Source of the DNA: Candidatus Thiosymbion ectosymbiont of Catanema sp. Cochon2018
Lineage (GTDB): Bacteria; Pseudomonadota; Gammaproteobacteria; Chromatiales; Chromatiaceae
Assembly (NCBI GenBank): GCA_011392765.1
Contig: WYCW01000004.1
Location: forward strand, 799,667-863,666
Reading direction: 5' to 3'
DNA length: 64,000 nt
Under the pieces are notes generated by a model, which saw nothing but the letters and a program-made list of their open reading frames with translations, was not told the origin of the DNA and did not search any database. Both the position numbers and the translations under genes were made by a program. Positions 45,111-52,795 of this stretch are shown in pieces. How positions within the stretch are numbered: the first letter of the stretch is position 1; each line of letters opens with the position of its first letter.

Positions 45111-46067
45111 TCAGGGAATCGCGACCAGGTTGAGCAGGCGGTTGATGAACTCGTCGGTGGTGATGCCTTCGGCCTCCGCCTCGAAGGTCAGGAGCAGGCG
45201 GTGGCGCAGAATCTCCGGAGCGACGGCCTGGATGTGGTGAGGGGCGACGAACTGGTCGCCGTCCATCCAGGCGCGGGCGCGGGCGCAGCGGGCCAAGGCG
45301 ATACTGGCGCGGGGTGAGGCCCCGAACCGGCACCAACGCGCGAGATCCGGGTCGTAGACCTTGGGATTGCGCGTCGCCTGAATCAGATCGACGATGTAGC
45401 TGTTGAGTTTGGGGTCCAGATACAGGTTAGCGACGTCCCGGCGCATCGCGAACAGTTCGGCCTGGGGCAGGGGCTTGGACGGCGCCGCGTAGCTGGTCTT
45501 CTGCTGCTGCAGGTCGAGCTCCAGGATCTTAAGCTCTTCTTCTCGGGTGGGGTAGTCCACCACCGCCTCCATCAGGAAGCGGTCGAGCTGGGCCTCCGGC
45601 AGGTGATAGGTCCCTTCCTGTTCCACCGGGTTCTGGGTGGCCAACACCATGAACAGCTTGGGCAGGGGATAGGTGCGCTGACCCACGGTGATCTGGTGCT
45701 CGGCCATGGACTCCAGCAGAGCCGACTGCACCTTGGCCGGCGCGCGGTTGACCTCGTCGGCGAGCAGCACATTGTGGAACAGGGGGCCGGGGCGGAACTC
45801 GAACTCCCCTTTCTCGTGCCGGTAGATATCGGTGCCGATCAGGTCCGACGGCAGCAGGTCCGGGGTGAACTGGATGCGGTGGAAATCCCCTTCCACCGCC
45901 TCCGCCAGGGCCTTGATTGCCGTGGTCTTGGCCAGACCCGGCATGCCCTCCACCAGGAGATGACCGTCGCTCAGCAGGCAGATGAGCATGCTGTCGACGA
46001 ATCGCTGTTGGCCGATGATGCGGGAGGCGATGTGATCGCGGACTGGCTTGAGGTCTTCGGGGGTCAT
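45111..46067 (-). CDS. MoxR-family AAA+ ATPase
   Basis: 318 residues. Walker A GMPGLAKTTAIK (about residue 39), Walker B-type VLLADEVNRA, sensor MVLATQNPVEQEGTYHLPEA, arginine-finger region RFLMEA and the lid domain LILRHRLLLTFEAEAEGI. MoxR chaperones mature VWA-containing partners encoded downstream. First gene of the five-gene operon. Confidence 0.95.
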   Translation of the reverse strand: MTPEDLKPVRDHIASRIIGQQRFVDSMLICLLSDGHLLVEGMPGLAKTTAIKALAEAVEGDFHRIQFTPDLLPSDLIGTDIYRHEKGEFEFRPGPLFHNVLLADEVNRAPAKVQSALLESMAEHQITVGQRTYPLPKLFMVLATQNPVEQEGTYHLPEAQLDRFLMEAVVDYPTREEELKILELDLQQQKTSYAAPSKPLPQAELFAMRRDVANLYLDPKLNSYIVDLIQATRNPKVYDPDLARWCRFGASPRASIALARCARARAWMDGDQFVAPHHIQAVAPEILRHRLLLTFEAEAEGITTDEFINRLLNLVAIP

Positions 46068-46291
46068 GCGGTATGACTTCGGCTGCCTGGATGTGGATGG
46101 GTTGGATGGCCATTCCGGTAGGCGCCATCTTCCGTCCGGACGACCCCTCGGAAGAACTCATCCTGACGGTTTTTCGGGTCGAGTGCAACCCCCTACGCAG
46201 CGGGCGCAGATCGAGCGCGTATAAATCTTTCCGACAAATTGGGGTTCAAAAATCTCTGCGCCCGGTTCATCTCCCCAGGTGTGGGGACACG

Positions 46292-46584
46292 CTGGGATCC
46301 TTGAGGGACCTGAATCTTTGCAAATGAGTCAAGTTTGTGCGCTGCACAAAAACATTCCTACCTTCTGCTTGGGCGGGAATCGCAAATCCTTTGAACCACG
46401 GAGGCAGACACGGATAAACACGGATTGTGATCCGTGTTTATCCGTGTCCATCCGTGGTTCTTCGGTGCGGTTCGTTACCCAACCTGACCTGGAGCAGCCA
46501 GTGAAGTTGGGAGCGCCGGAGCCCTTCTTCCCTATGGGGGAGGAGGGGATCACGCCTCGTCGGTCTGAGGCAGCGCCTCGCTAG
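46292..46584. mobile_element. CTAG-hairpin element, copy F (293 bp)
   Basis: CTGG on the left with GATCCTTGAGGGACC and CAAATGAGTCAAG; right end CCTCGTCGGTCTGAGGC, GCGCCTCG and CTAG. The cargo includes the CACGGAT hairpin at 46393-46478, nearly identical to that at 24138-24222. Confidence 0.78.
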
Positions 46585-46738
46585 GGGGTGTTCTCAATTA
46601 AGCCGAATCCATGTAGCGCAGGCGTCCCGCCTGCCGGAACACGGGCGTTTCACCCGCGGGTTGCAGGCGAGACGCCTGCGCTACGTTCTTGGTTTCTGCG
46701 ATGACCCGGCTTAATCGAGAACACCCCCGTAGTAGCCG
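46585..46738. mobile_element. GGGGTGTTCTC-ended miniature element
   Basis: About 153 bp with ends GGGGTGTTCTCAATTAAGCC and GGCTTAATCGAGAACACCCC; the interior hairpin is GTAGCGCAGGCGTCCCGCC/GGCGAGACGCCTGCGCTAC. It directly abuts copy F of the CTAG family. Non-coding. Confidence 0.78.
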
Positions 46739-46980
46739 GCGACCGGTGGCTGGAAACTCAGGTCATATGCCTTCGCCCCGAACCGACAGTTGTCTACGAT
46801 CAGCATTTGTTCACAGCAGGGCCTTGACATCGGGGCGCTCGATATGAATCAGTGGTTCGGCCCGGGTCGGTCTATTAGGAAATCCTTTAAATCTATGATT
46901 AAACTAGAAAACCAGGCGATTGGTAAACAAATCATCAATCTGTAGAGGACCCGGATTCCAAGCGGGGTTCAGGACCATGT
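46739..46980. other. Intergenic, nothing recognised
   Basis: About 240 bp upstream of the DnaA-box pair; no gene on either strand and no repeat recognised from elsewhere in the window. Confidence 0.35.
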
Positions 46981-46987
46981 GCAGGGG

Positions 46988-47008
46988 TTATTCACAGAGT
47001 TATCCACA
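46988..47008 (+). promoter_or_regulatory. Two DnaA-box-like 9-mers
   Basis: TTATTCACA and TTATCCACA, both fitting TTATNCACA, 12 bp apart and in the same orientation. They sit downstream of radC in an intergenic region with other repeats. They may titrate DnaA; there is no dnaA, dnaN or gidA nearby, so this is not the chromosomal origin. Confidence 0.45.
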
Positions 47009-47132
47009 GCTTCTGTGGGCAAGTGGGAATATCTCAATTCTGATAGGCATTTCGGGCCTGTGACCTGTCGAACGAGAGGATAGGGGCAGGTCCCTGATGC
47101 TTACCGCATCATCGATGCGGTTCGGCCATCCA

Positions 47133-47216
47133 AAGATGCGGTTCGCGCCTGGCGGTGGTGCAGTCCGGAAAGGACAACACACGCTCACCGCATCCTACGT
47201 CCATCCTACGGGCGAC
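47133..47216. repeat. GTAGGATGCGGTGAGC repeat (reverse orientation)
   Basis: GATGCGGTTCGCGCCTGG ... ACGCTCACCGCATCCTAC ending just before the radC stop codon. Confidence 0.8.
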
Positions 47217-47217
47217 C

Positions 47218-47892
47218 TCACAAGAGTCCCCGTTCGGCCAGGGATGCGGCGTCCCCCTCGCCGATGATGAGGTGGTCGAGCACCCGCACGTCCACCAGCG
47301 CAAGAGCATCCTTCAGGCGCTGGGTAATCCGCAGATCCGCCTGGCTCGGTTCGGTGATCCCCGAGGGGTGGTTGTGGGCGAGGATAACGGCAGCCGCATG
47401 CAGTTCCAGGGCGCGGCGCACCACTTCGCGCGGATGCACGCTGGCGCCGTCGATGGTGCCCCGGAAGAGTTCCTCACAGCGGATTACGCGGTGGCGATTG
47501 TCGAGAAACAGACAGGCGAAGACCTCACGCGATTGGTGGTACAGCTGGGCCTTGAGATAGGCACGCGTCGCTTCCGGGCTGGTCAGCAGATCCCGTTCCC
47601 TGATTTCTTCCTCCAGGTAGCGGCGGCTCAATGCCAGCACGGCCTGCAGTTGGGCGTATTTGGCCTTGCCCATGCCTTTGGTCCGGCAAAAACGCTCCTC
47701 GTCCGAGCCGAACAGGCCTTTGAGTCCTCCCAGGTCCATGAGCAGGTCCCGAGCCAGATCCACCGCGCTCTTTCCCGCTACCCCGGTGCGCAGAAAGATG
47801 GCCAACAGCTCGGCGTCGGTAAGGGCTTGGGCACCGCGGACCAGCAGCTTTTCCCGCGGCCGCTCCTCCTCGGGCCATTCCTTGATCGCCAT
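47218..47892 (-). CDS. radC: RadC-family protein (JAMM/MPN+)
   Basis: 224 residues: UPF0758 helix-hairpin-helix N-terminus ([37 protein letters not shown]) and a JAMM metal site ([14 protein letters not shown]). Despite the name its DNA-repair role is doubtful. In gammaproteobacteria radC is usually divergent from coaBC-dut; here 5 kb of defence genes separate them. Confidence 0.95.
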   Translation of the reverse strand: MAIKEWPEEERPREKLLVRGAQALTDAELLAIFLRTGVAGKSAVDLARDLLMDLGGLKGLFGSDEERFCRTKGMGKAKYAQLQAVLALSRRYLEEEIRERDLLTSPEATRAYLKAQLYHQSREVFACLFLDNRHRVIRCEELFRGTIDGASVHPREVVRRALELHAAAVILAHNHPSGITEPSQADLRITQRLKDALALVDVRVLDHLIIGEGDAASLAERGLL

Positions 47893-48038
47893 TTTCTCTC
47901 CTCTCCCGTGGGTGGTTAGGTAGTGGGTAGTGGATGGTGTCCCGGTTCCTTCCCCAAGTGCTTGGATTTTCTAGCCCCATCAGCGGCAATCGCTGGCACG
48001 GATCCGACAAGCGCGCGAGGGGAGAAAAGCGGTCCCGC

Positions 48039-48959
48039 TCAAACAGCCAAATCGAATGGCAGATCACTGATATCGCGCAGGCGGTTGCCTTGAATCATCG
48101 TATCCAGTATTTCCAACTGATCCTCACTGCGAGCGACCGTAGCGCATGCCGCACGCAGTTCCGGTAAGGCAAAATGATAGACACAATCCAAATCGCCGGT
48201 ACCGAGCGCCAGCGAGGCAATGCGCATTGGAAGCGGTTCGGCAGTGACAGCAACGATATGCGGTAGGGGGCCTTTACGGTTACGGATGAGGTTGAGCGCC
48301 TCGGTGCGGGTATTCTGCGAACGGTCGCTACGGATTGTCCATTTGCATGAAACGCTGGCGTGCAGGAAAGATCGGGCAGGCGATTCGGGTTGGTTGCTTG
48401 CTCGGAATTGTGTCAGCCTGGCGGTGGGCTCATCGACTTCGATCAATGCCTCGTAATGATTGATTTCATCTTCGGTTACAGGTTGGCGAACGATCACGAT
48501 GTCGGGCGTCACGATATAGCCATGTCCCAATGCCGCAGCCAGGTTCGGATCGGTTTTGACCAGCGAGACCAAAGTGTTCAAGTGCCGATACTCTACGAGA
48601 TTTGAAATCGCGGTCTGTGCCGTAAGGAATTCCCAATTGCCGGGGCGCAAATGACGAAGCGATGTAAAAGCATCCGCAACAAAACTGCACGTTATTATTT
48701 CGAATAAACTGGTAGCGCTTTGGTTGTCGACATTTTCCACAACTCTCTTGAATCCTAATTTCTTCGAAAGGCATTTTGCGATCACTATGCTTGATCGGCT
48801 ATCGGAGTCAGCGAAATTCGGATAGGCATACGGACCTGCACTCGTAAAACGCACGATTTGCGAACCGATTTTCGCGTGGTACTCATCTCGCAGAAAAGTG
48901 AGGCGTTTCGTTTTTAAGCCCGAAATGGTGCTATGCGTGTTCATAGCGAATTGAACCAT
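48039..48959 (-). CDS. NgoMIV-like type II restriction endonuclease
   Basis: 306 residues. Catalytic arrangement like NgoMIV: TPDIVIV (Asp), then SVSCKWTIRSDR (Ser-Cys-Lys, K about residue 206) and a Glu 14 residues after the Lys in NTRTEALNLIRN, the same spacing as K187/E201 recalled for NgoMIV. NgoMIV cuts GCCGGC; the specificity here is inferred only by family. It overlaps the Mrr gene by 19 bp. A restriction enzyme needs a protecting methyltransferase, but the one nearby is truncated. Confidence 0.82.
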   Translation of the reverse strand: MVQFAMNTHSTISGLKTKRLTFLRDEYHAKIGSQIVRFTSAGPYAYPNFADSDSRSSIVIAKCLSKKLGFKRVVENVDNQSATSLFEIITCSFVADAFTSLRHLRPGNWEFLTAQTAISNLVEYRHLNTLVSLVKTDPNLAAALGHGYIVTPDIVIVRQPVTEDEINHYEALIEVDEPTARLTQFRASNQPESPARSFLHASVSCKWTIRSDRSQNTRTEALNLIRNRKGPLPHIVAVTAEPLPMRIASLALGTGDLDCVYHFALPELRAACATVARSEDQLEILDTMIQGNRLRDISDLPFDLAV

Positions 48960-49738
48960 TCTGCGTCAATAGTTACGTTTTCAACGTGCTCAACTCTCAC
49001 GCCGAGCGAGAGGTCCTTAAGTTTTTCCGCCAAGTGTTCTCCATCGACGAGATCAATCGCAATTGCTCCATCACGAATCGCTTCCTTCAGTGCATCGCGC
49101 GTGAAGTAGCCCGTCGTAATGAAAAGACCTTTGTCTGCACGACCTTGCATTGCACCTCGAAAGTCCCGGATTTGACTTGCGCTAACTGATCCGCGATAGC
49201 GCTTGCATTGAAATACAATCCTAAAGCTAAGAATGCCGTTTATTTTCGCAATCCCTTTTCCGTCGATTCCGCCATCTCCAGACTTCCCTGTAACTTCGAC
49301 TTGAGTGAATCCGGTCTCGCGTAGCACACGTTGAATAAGATGTTCAAAAGCGACTGGAGAGAGTTTTTCGACAAGATATGTACGGAGCTGAACCTGCCAA
49401 TCGAGCGGCTCTGCGTCATCTTCAGATCCAATTGATATGTTTGCAAGATCCTTTCTAAATTTCTTCCCTGTCAGAGCCCATACGCCGCGTATGGAGTTTT
49501 CCAGAATTCCGAGTTGTTTGAGAATCGTTCTTACCCATGCAAGCTCATACTCCAATTGTGTTCGGTGCTCTTGATTACCACGCTTGGTGATGTGCGGTTG
49601 AACCACAAGTTCATCTGGGAGCCCGAGCAGTGAAATGACCTTCTCGGCAATTTCTGCCACAGTACCTGAACCACCCAACGCTTTGATAGCCTCTACGGTT
49701 GGCACCATCAACTCATTTCTATGGGGGACTTTCTCCAT
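48941..49738 (-). CDS. mrr: Mrr-like restriction endonuclease
   Basis: 265 residues from ATG 49738 (longer frame to 49768). Residues about 10-90 are the winged-helix Mrr_N domain (MVPTVEAIKALGGSGTVAEI, LEYELAWVRTILKQLGILEN); residues about 125-235 the Mrr catalytic domain (FEHLIQRVLRETGF, GGIDGKGIAKINGI, FQCKRYRGSVSASQIRDFRG) with the D...Q-x-K triad. Mrr can be type IV (cuts modified DNA) or part of a type II system with a methyltransferase; the adjacent NgoMIV-like and MTase genes suggest the latter. Confidence 0.9.
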   Translation of the reverse strand: MEKVPHRNELMVPTVEAIKALGGSGTVAEIAEKVISLLGLPDELVVQPHITKRGNQEHRTQLEYELAWVRTILKQLGILENSIRGVWALTGKKFRKDLANISIGSEDDAEPLDWQVQLRTYLVEKLSPVAFEHLIQRVLRETGFTQVEVTGKSGDGGIDGKGIAKINGILSFRIVFQCKRYRGSVSASQIRDFRGAMQGRADKGLFITTGYFTRDALKEAIRDGAIAIDLVDGEHLAEKLKDLSLGVRVEHVENVTIDAEWFNSL

Positions 49739-49824
49739 GTTGCTCTCCTTTGTTTTGCGGATTCGCATCCCTTCATCTGGGGAATGTGTTTGGGATAAGC
49801 TTTTTTGTATATCCCACCTTCATA

Positions 49825-50029
49825 AGTGTTCGGGATTTCGTAACCGTTCAGCCCCCCTCTAAATCCTGATCCTGAAAACGAGAAATCAAAGGGTTACGTC
49901 CGAACTGGGCCGAAATTCAGAGGGGGGGCTGAACGGTTACCATATTATGAAGTTAACAAGCGTTTCGCCGCCTCTAAAACAATAAGCATAACTCCATGAA
50001 ATTTAAGCGAAAAAATCCCGAACACCTAT
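49825..50029. mobile_element. Inverted-repeat element (GTGTTCGGGATTT ends) containing an IS66-like end pair
   Basis: Outer arms AAGTGTTCGGGATTT and AAAATCCCGAACACC; inner element 49840-49940 (101 bp) has GTAACCGTTCAGCCCCCC ends identical to the 501-bp element at 26099. The outer right end meets the truncated methyltransferase gene exactly at its stop codon. Confidence 0.7.
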
Positions 50030-50361
50030 GATCCCAGCTTGGCGTTCGGACCGCATACCCCCGTGCCACCATTGCGGGCGTAGCCGTCTCCCACGTTCAG
50101 CCAGAGCGTTCCATCTTTGCATAATACCCTACGGACCTCACGGAAAATGGTGACCAGATTCTCGACATATTGTTCGGGTGATTCTTCGGCCCCCACTTGG
50201 GACGGATGATCGTAATCGCGCAGCCCCCAATAGGGTGGGGAGGTGACGCAGCACCGGATGGATTCCGGCTCGAGCAAGGGGAGCACTTCCCGGCTGTCAC
50301 CGGCCAGGATTCTGATATTTCTGATGGATGACTCGATGGGAGGGGATGCCGTTTTCTTCAT
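50026..50361 (-). pseudogene. DNA methyltransferase, N-terminal third only
   Basis: About 111 residues from ATG 50361 (frame open to 50370): IRILAGDSREVLPLLEPESI then CCVTSPPYWGLRDYDHPSQV, the catalytic motif IV of beta-class N4-cytosine/N6-adenine methyltransferases, and EVRRVLCKDGTLWLNVGDGY. The remaining motifs, including the SAM-binding motif I near the C-terminus, are absent because an inverted-repeat element begins at the stop codon. It cannot be an active methyltransferase. Confidence 0.85.
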
Positions 50362-50402
50362 CCGTAACAACCAAACCGAAAGTCGTGGGCGTGGATGACG
50401 GC

Positions 50403-50468
50403 GGCTACTTGCAGCTCCAGGGCGCGGTGTATACTTCGCGCGGATGCACAGTGGCGCCGTCGATAGTG
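50403..50468 (-). pseudogene. 66-bp radC fragment
   Basis: GCAGCTCCAGGGCGCGGTG ... CGCGCGGATGCACAGTGGCG CCGTCGATAGTGCC matches 47399-47465 inside radC in the same orientation, with a few differences. It encodes the ELHAAA region before the JAMM motif. It marks the far side of the inserted restriction genes. Confidence 0.8.
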
Positions 50469-50579
50469 CCTTTGAGATCGTCCTTCGCAGACATTATGGG
50501 CGGGTAAGCAAGTCCGCTCAACTCGTTCAACTAGCTACCGCCACCAAACCCGACCAGATTTGCTACCGGCAAAATTTAT

Positions 50580-50607
50580 TTGCAATCAGCAAATTTTTGC
50601 GTATACT
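50580..50607 (+). promoter_or_regulatory. Sigma70-type promoter for the retron
   Basis: TTGCAA, 16 bp spacer, TATACT; transcription would start about 50613-50616, just before the probable msr-msd RNA. The upstream sequence is AT-rich. Confidence 0.65.
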
Positions 50608-50640
50608 ATGTAGCCTGGCAGGGTGAATCGTCCTGTGTGC

Positions 50641-50933
50641 TCTTTAACAGACTCGACCTTGATGACTGGTCCTAGACCTTGGCTGCTTCGAACCGTGGAG
50701 CAGTCGGTGTTGATTCAACACCATTTCCGAAGCTCACACCCGTAGTACGGAGTCCCGAGACCCTGATGCGCGTGTGGCGGCCGCCCTCAGTGCTACTCAC
50801 TTAGGCGGACTGGGGAAATTGGGTTCGTGGCGTTCGCTTCGCTCCATTCGGTCCAGTCGTGTTCTGCGGACTGGTGCGATTGGCACCGAGTTGGAACTAC
50901 GAGATATTGCTATGCTACACGAGTCTTTAAAGA
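50641..50933 (+). ncRNA. Probable retron msr-msd RNA
   Basis: A 5' segment TCTTTAACAGACTCG (50641-50655) is complementary to CGAGTCTTTAAAGA at 50920-50933 except for one bulge, the arrangement of a retron a1/a2 stem. Inside are hairpins CTGCT...AGCAG (50681-50702), GGTGTTGA/TTCAACACC (50706-50722), CCGCC...GGCGG, and GACTGG...CCAGTC (about 50807-50856) with a GCGTTCGCTTCGC loop region that could be the msd stem. It ends 30 bp before the HTH gene. Boundaries and branching G are not determined. Confidence 0.7.
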
Positions 50934-50963
50934 AGGTCTTGGATACCTTTTTTCTGTTTCTAC

Positions 50964-51272
50964 ATGAATATGAATCTGGGCAGTACAATAAAGTTAGTCA
51001 GAAAGAAGCGGGGATATACACAGTCGCAACTTGCCGACCGTGCAGATATTTCCGTGTCTCATCTTTGTTTGCTGGAGAAGGGAAAACGGGACCCGAGTTT
51101 ATCTACAATCGAGGCCATTTCGAATGCCCTTAGCATTCCAGTCAGCGTATTGGTTTTCCTTGCTGCCGAAAACGAACAAATAATGGAGTTGACTGAAAAT
51201 CAAATAGAAGAACTAACACGTAATATCATGGGAATCATAGATGGAGCATCAAGACAGAAAAGCCTATTCTGA
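50964..51272 (+). CDS. XRE-family HTH protein of the retron
   Basis: 102 residues: LGSTIKLVRKKRGYTQSQLA DRADISVSHLCLLEKGKRDP is a complete Cro/C1-type HTH, followed by STIEAISNALSIPVSVLVFL and an acidic helix. It overlaps the reverse transcriptase gene by 32 bp. Retrons with an XRE-like HTH partner form a recognised class (type VI in the published scheme, from memory), in which the HTH protein is the likely effector or regulator. Confidence 0.88.
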   Translation: MNMNLGSTIKLVRKKRGYTQSQLADRADISVSHLCLLEKGKRDPSLSTIEAISNALSIPVSVLVFLAAENEQIMELTENQIEELTRNIMGIIDGASRQKSLF

Positions 51273-52221
51273 GGTCGGACCTATTGGACGCATTGATGCA
51301 TTAGCATCCATGCTTTCCATTTCTACCAAAAACTTGCTAGCCATTTCCAGCTCCGTTGAAAATTTCCGGATACCCGGAAAGATGCTAAAAAAGAAATCCG
51401 GTGAGCCGAGGCCAACAAGCGACGCCAAAGAGCCCCTCAAGGGGCTCCACGAGAGAATTAAGAATAGGCTGTTAAAGCGGGTCTGCTATCCCTACTACCT
51501 TCTTGGCAGCATCTCGGATTCAATGACGCCAAGGGACTACAAACGTCATGCTGCCATCCATGCGGGAAAGACCATCCTGATATCCGAGGATATCAAGGAT
51601 TTCTTCCCAAGCACTAAAACTGACGTGGTGCACTCAATCTGGCAACGTTTGTTCCATACTAACCCTGATGTTGCATCTGTTCTGACATCCCTGACCACTT
51701 ACAACGATTGCCTACCGCAGGGATGGAAGACGAGTGGACATCTGGCAAACCTCGCTTTTTGGGATTTGGAACCTGATTTGGTCGCAAGACTTGAAAAAGG
51801 TGGTTTTGCATACAGCCGTTTTACAGATGATATAACGGTCTCCTCAAAGTATAGAATTGGTGCATCTGCAAAGAGTTTTGTCATTTCTGAAATTTACAGA
51901 ATGCTTGGCTTGAGGGGATATTCACCCAAGCGGGCGAAGCATCGAATAGCGACAAATGGTAATAGAATGGGAGTCACTGGTCTTAATGTAAACAAGAATA
52001 CACCATCAATGCCAAAGGAGAAAAGGAAAACCATTCGTGCGATGGTGCACCATTGTGAAACTCATTACACACACGACCACACCTCCGAAAGTTATAGGAA
52101 ACGCTGGGAGAGTACGTCTGGCAAAGTTGGCACACTTACCAGATTTCATGAGGCTGAGGGACATAAACTCAGAAAGCGCCTGCAGGCAATCAAACCAAGA
52201 GGGGCTAACAGGGCTCCTTGA
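51241..52221 (+). CDS. Retron reverse transcriptase
   Basis: 326 residues. RT motifs in order: KTILISEDIKDFFPSTKTDV (first catalytic Asp), LPQGWKTSGHLANLAFWDLE, YSRFTDDITVSS with catalytic Asp-Asp (about 195-196; FTDD instead of YADD), MLGLRGYSPKRAKHRI, and the retron-specific VTG triplet in RMGVTGLNVNKN (about 244). The length suits a retron rather than a group II intron RT: no maturase or endonuclease domain. It should prime on the upstream RNA to make msDNA. All catalytic positions look intact. Confidence 0.92.
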   Translation: MEHQDRKAYSEVGPIGRIDALASMLSISTKNLLAISSSVENFRIPGKMLKKKSGEPRPTSDAKEPLKGLHERIKNRLLKRVCYPYYLLGSISDSMTPRDYKRHAAIHAGKTILISEDIKDFFPSTKTDVVHSIWQRLFHTNPDVASVLTSLTTYNDCLPQGWKTSGHLANLAFWDLEPDLVARLEKGGFAYSRFTDDITVSSKYRIGASAKSFVISEIYRMLGLRGYSPKRAKHRIATNGNRMGVTGLNVNKNTPSMPKEKRKTIRAMVHHCETHYTHDHTSESYRKRWESTSGKVGTLTRFHEAEGHKLRKRLQAIKPRGANRAP

Positions 52222-52229
52222 AAAGCAGC

Positions 52230-52538
52230 ATGCGCGCGGAGTTCGATTTTCACTTTGAATGGGATGCTGCCAAGGCAGCCGATAACCGACGCAAACATAG
52301 CGTCAGCTTCGACTCGGCGGCTGGGGTATTTCGTGACCCATTGATGATATCTATTCTGGACGAGGAACACAGCGAGACCGAGGAACGCTGGATTACGATG
52401 GGACAGTCGGAGAACGGCAAGGTTTTGCTGGTTGTCCATACTTATCTGGAGGTCAGCGCCAATGCGGCCAATGTGCGGATTATCTCCGCACGACCTGCTA
52501 CCAAACGTGAACAAGGCCAATATCAGGCAAGCGAATGA
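52230..52538 (+). CDS. brnT: BrnT-family toxin
   Basis: 102 residues from ATG 52230: FDFHFEWDAAKAADNRRKHS VSFDSAAGVFRDP then ERWITMGQSENGKVLLVVHT YLE and IRIISARPATKREQ-like end (VRIISARPATKREQGQYQ). BrnT is a RelE-fold ribonuclease. It starts 8 bp after the RT stop codon, perhaps in the same transcript, and overlaps brnA by 4 bp. Confidence 0.92.
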   Translation: MRAEFDFHFEWDAAKAADNRRKHSVSFDSAAGVFRDPLMISILDEEHSETEERWITMGQSENGKVLLVVHTYLEVSANAANVRIISARPATKREQGQYQASE

Positions 52539-52735
52539 AACAGGAATATGACTTTTCAAACGGCGAACGCGGGAAGTTTTTCCGAGAGAACGCCAAGTTG
52601 AATCTGCCGGTCTATCTGGATGAAGAGGTGCAGCGCTATCTTCAGGAACGGGCCGAAGCAAAGGGCGTGGAAATTGGCCTGCTTGTCAATGAAATGCTCA
52701 GGCAGGATATCAAGCTGATCGAGGCAGTAAAGTAA
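52535..52735 (+). CDS. brnA: BrnA-family antitoxin
   Basis: 66 residues: MKQEYDFSNGERGKFFRENA, the toxin-binding start, then LNLPVYLDEEVQRYLQERAE and LLVNEMLRQDIKLIE, a ribbon-helix-helix. Forms an autoregulated pair with brnT. Confidence 0.9.
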   Translation: MKQEYDFSNGERGKFFRENAKLNLPVYLDEEVQRYLQERAEAKGVEIGLLVNEMLRQDIKLIEAVK

Positions 52736-52795
52736 CGGCCCCGCACGGGCTGGGCTGGACTTGCCGAGCAAGCAACAACTGCATACATCGACCCC

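Noticed and set aside
46988..47008. Chromosomal replication origin
   Set aside because: Only two DnaA boxes, no dnaA/dnaN/gidA/rpmH neighbours and no AT-rich unwinding region.
51241..52221. Group II intron or DGR reverse transcriptase
   Set aside because: No maturase or HNH part, no intron structure and no variable-repeat target; the VTG motif and upstream inverted pair fit a retron.
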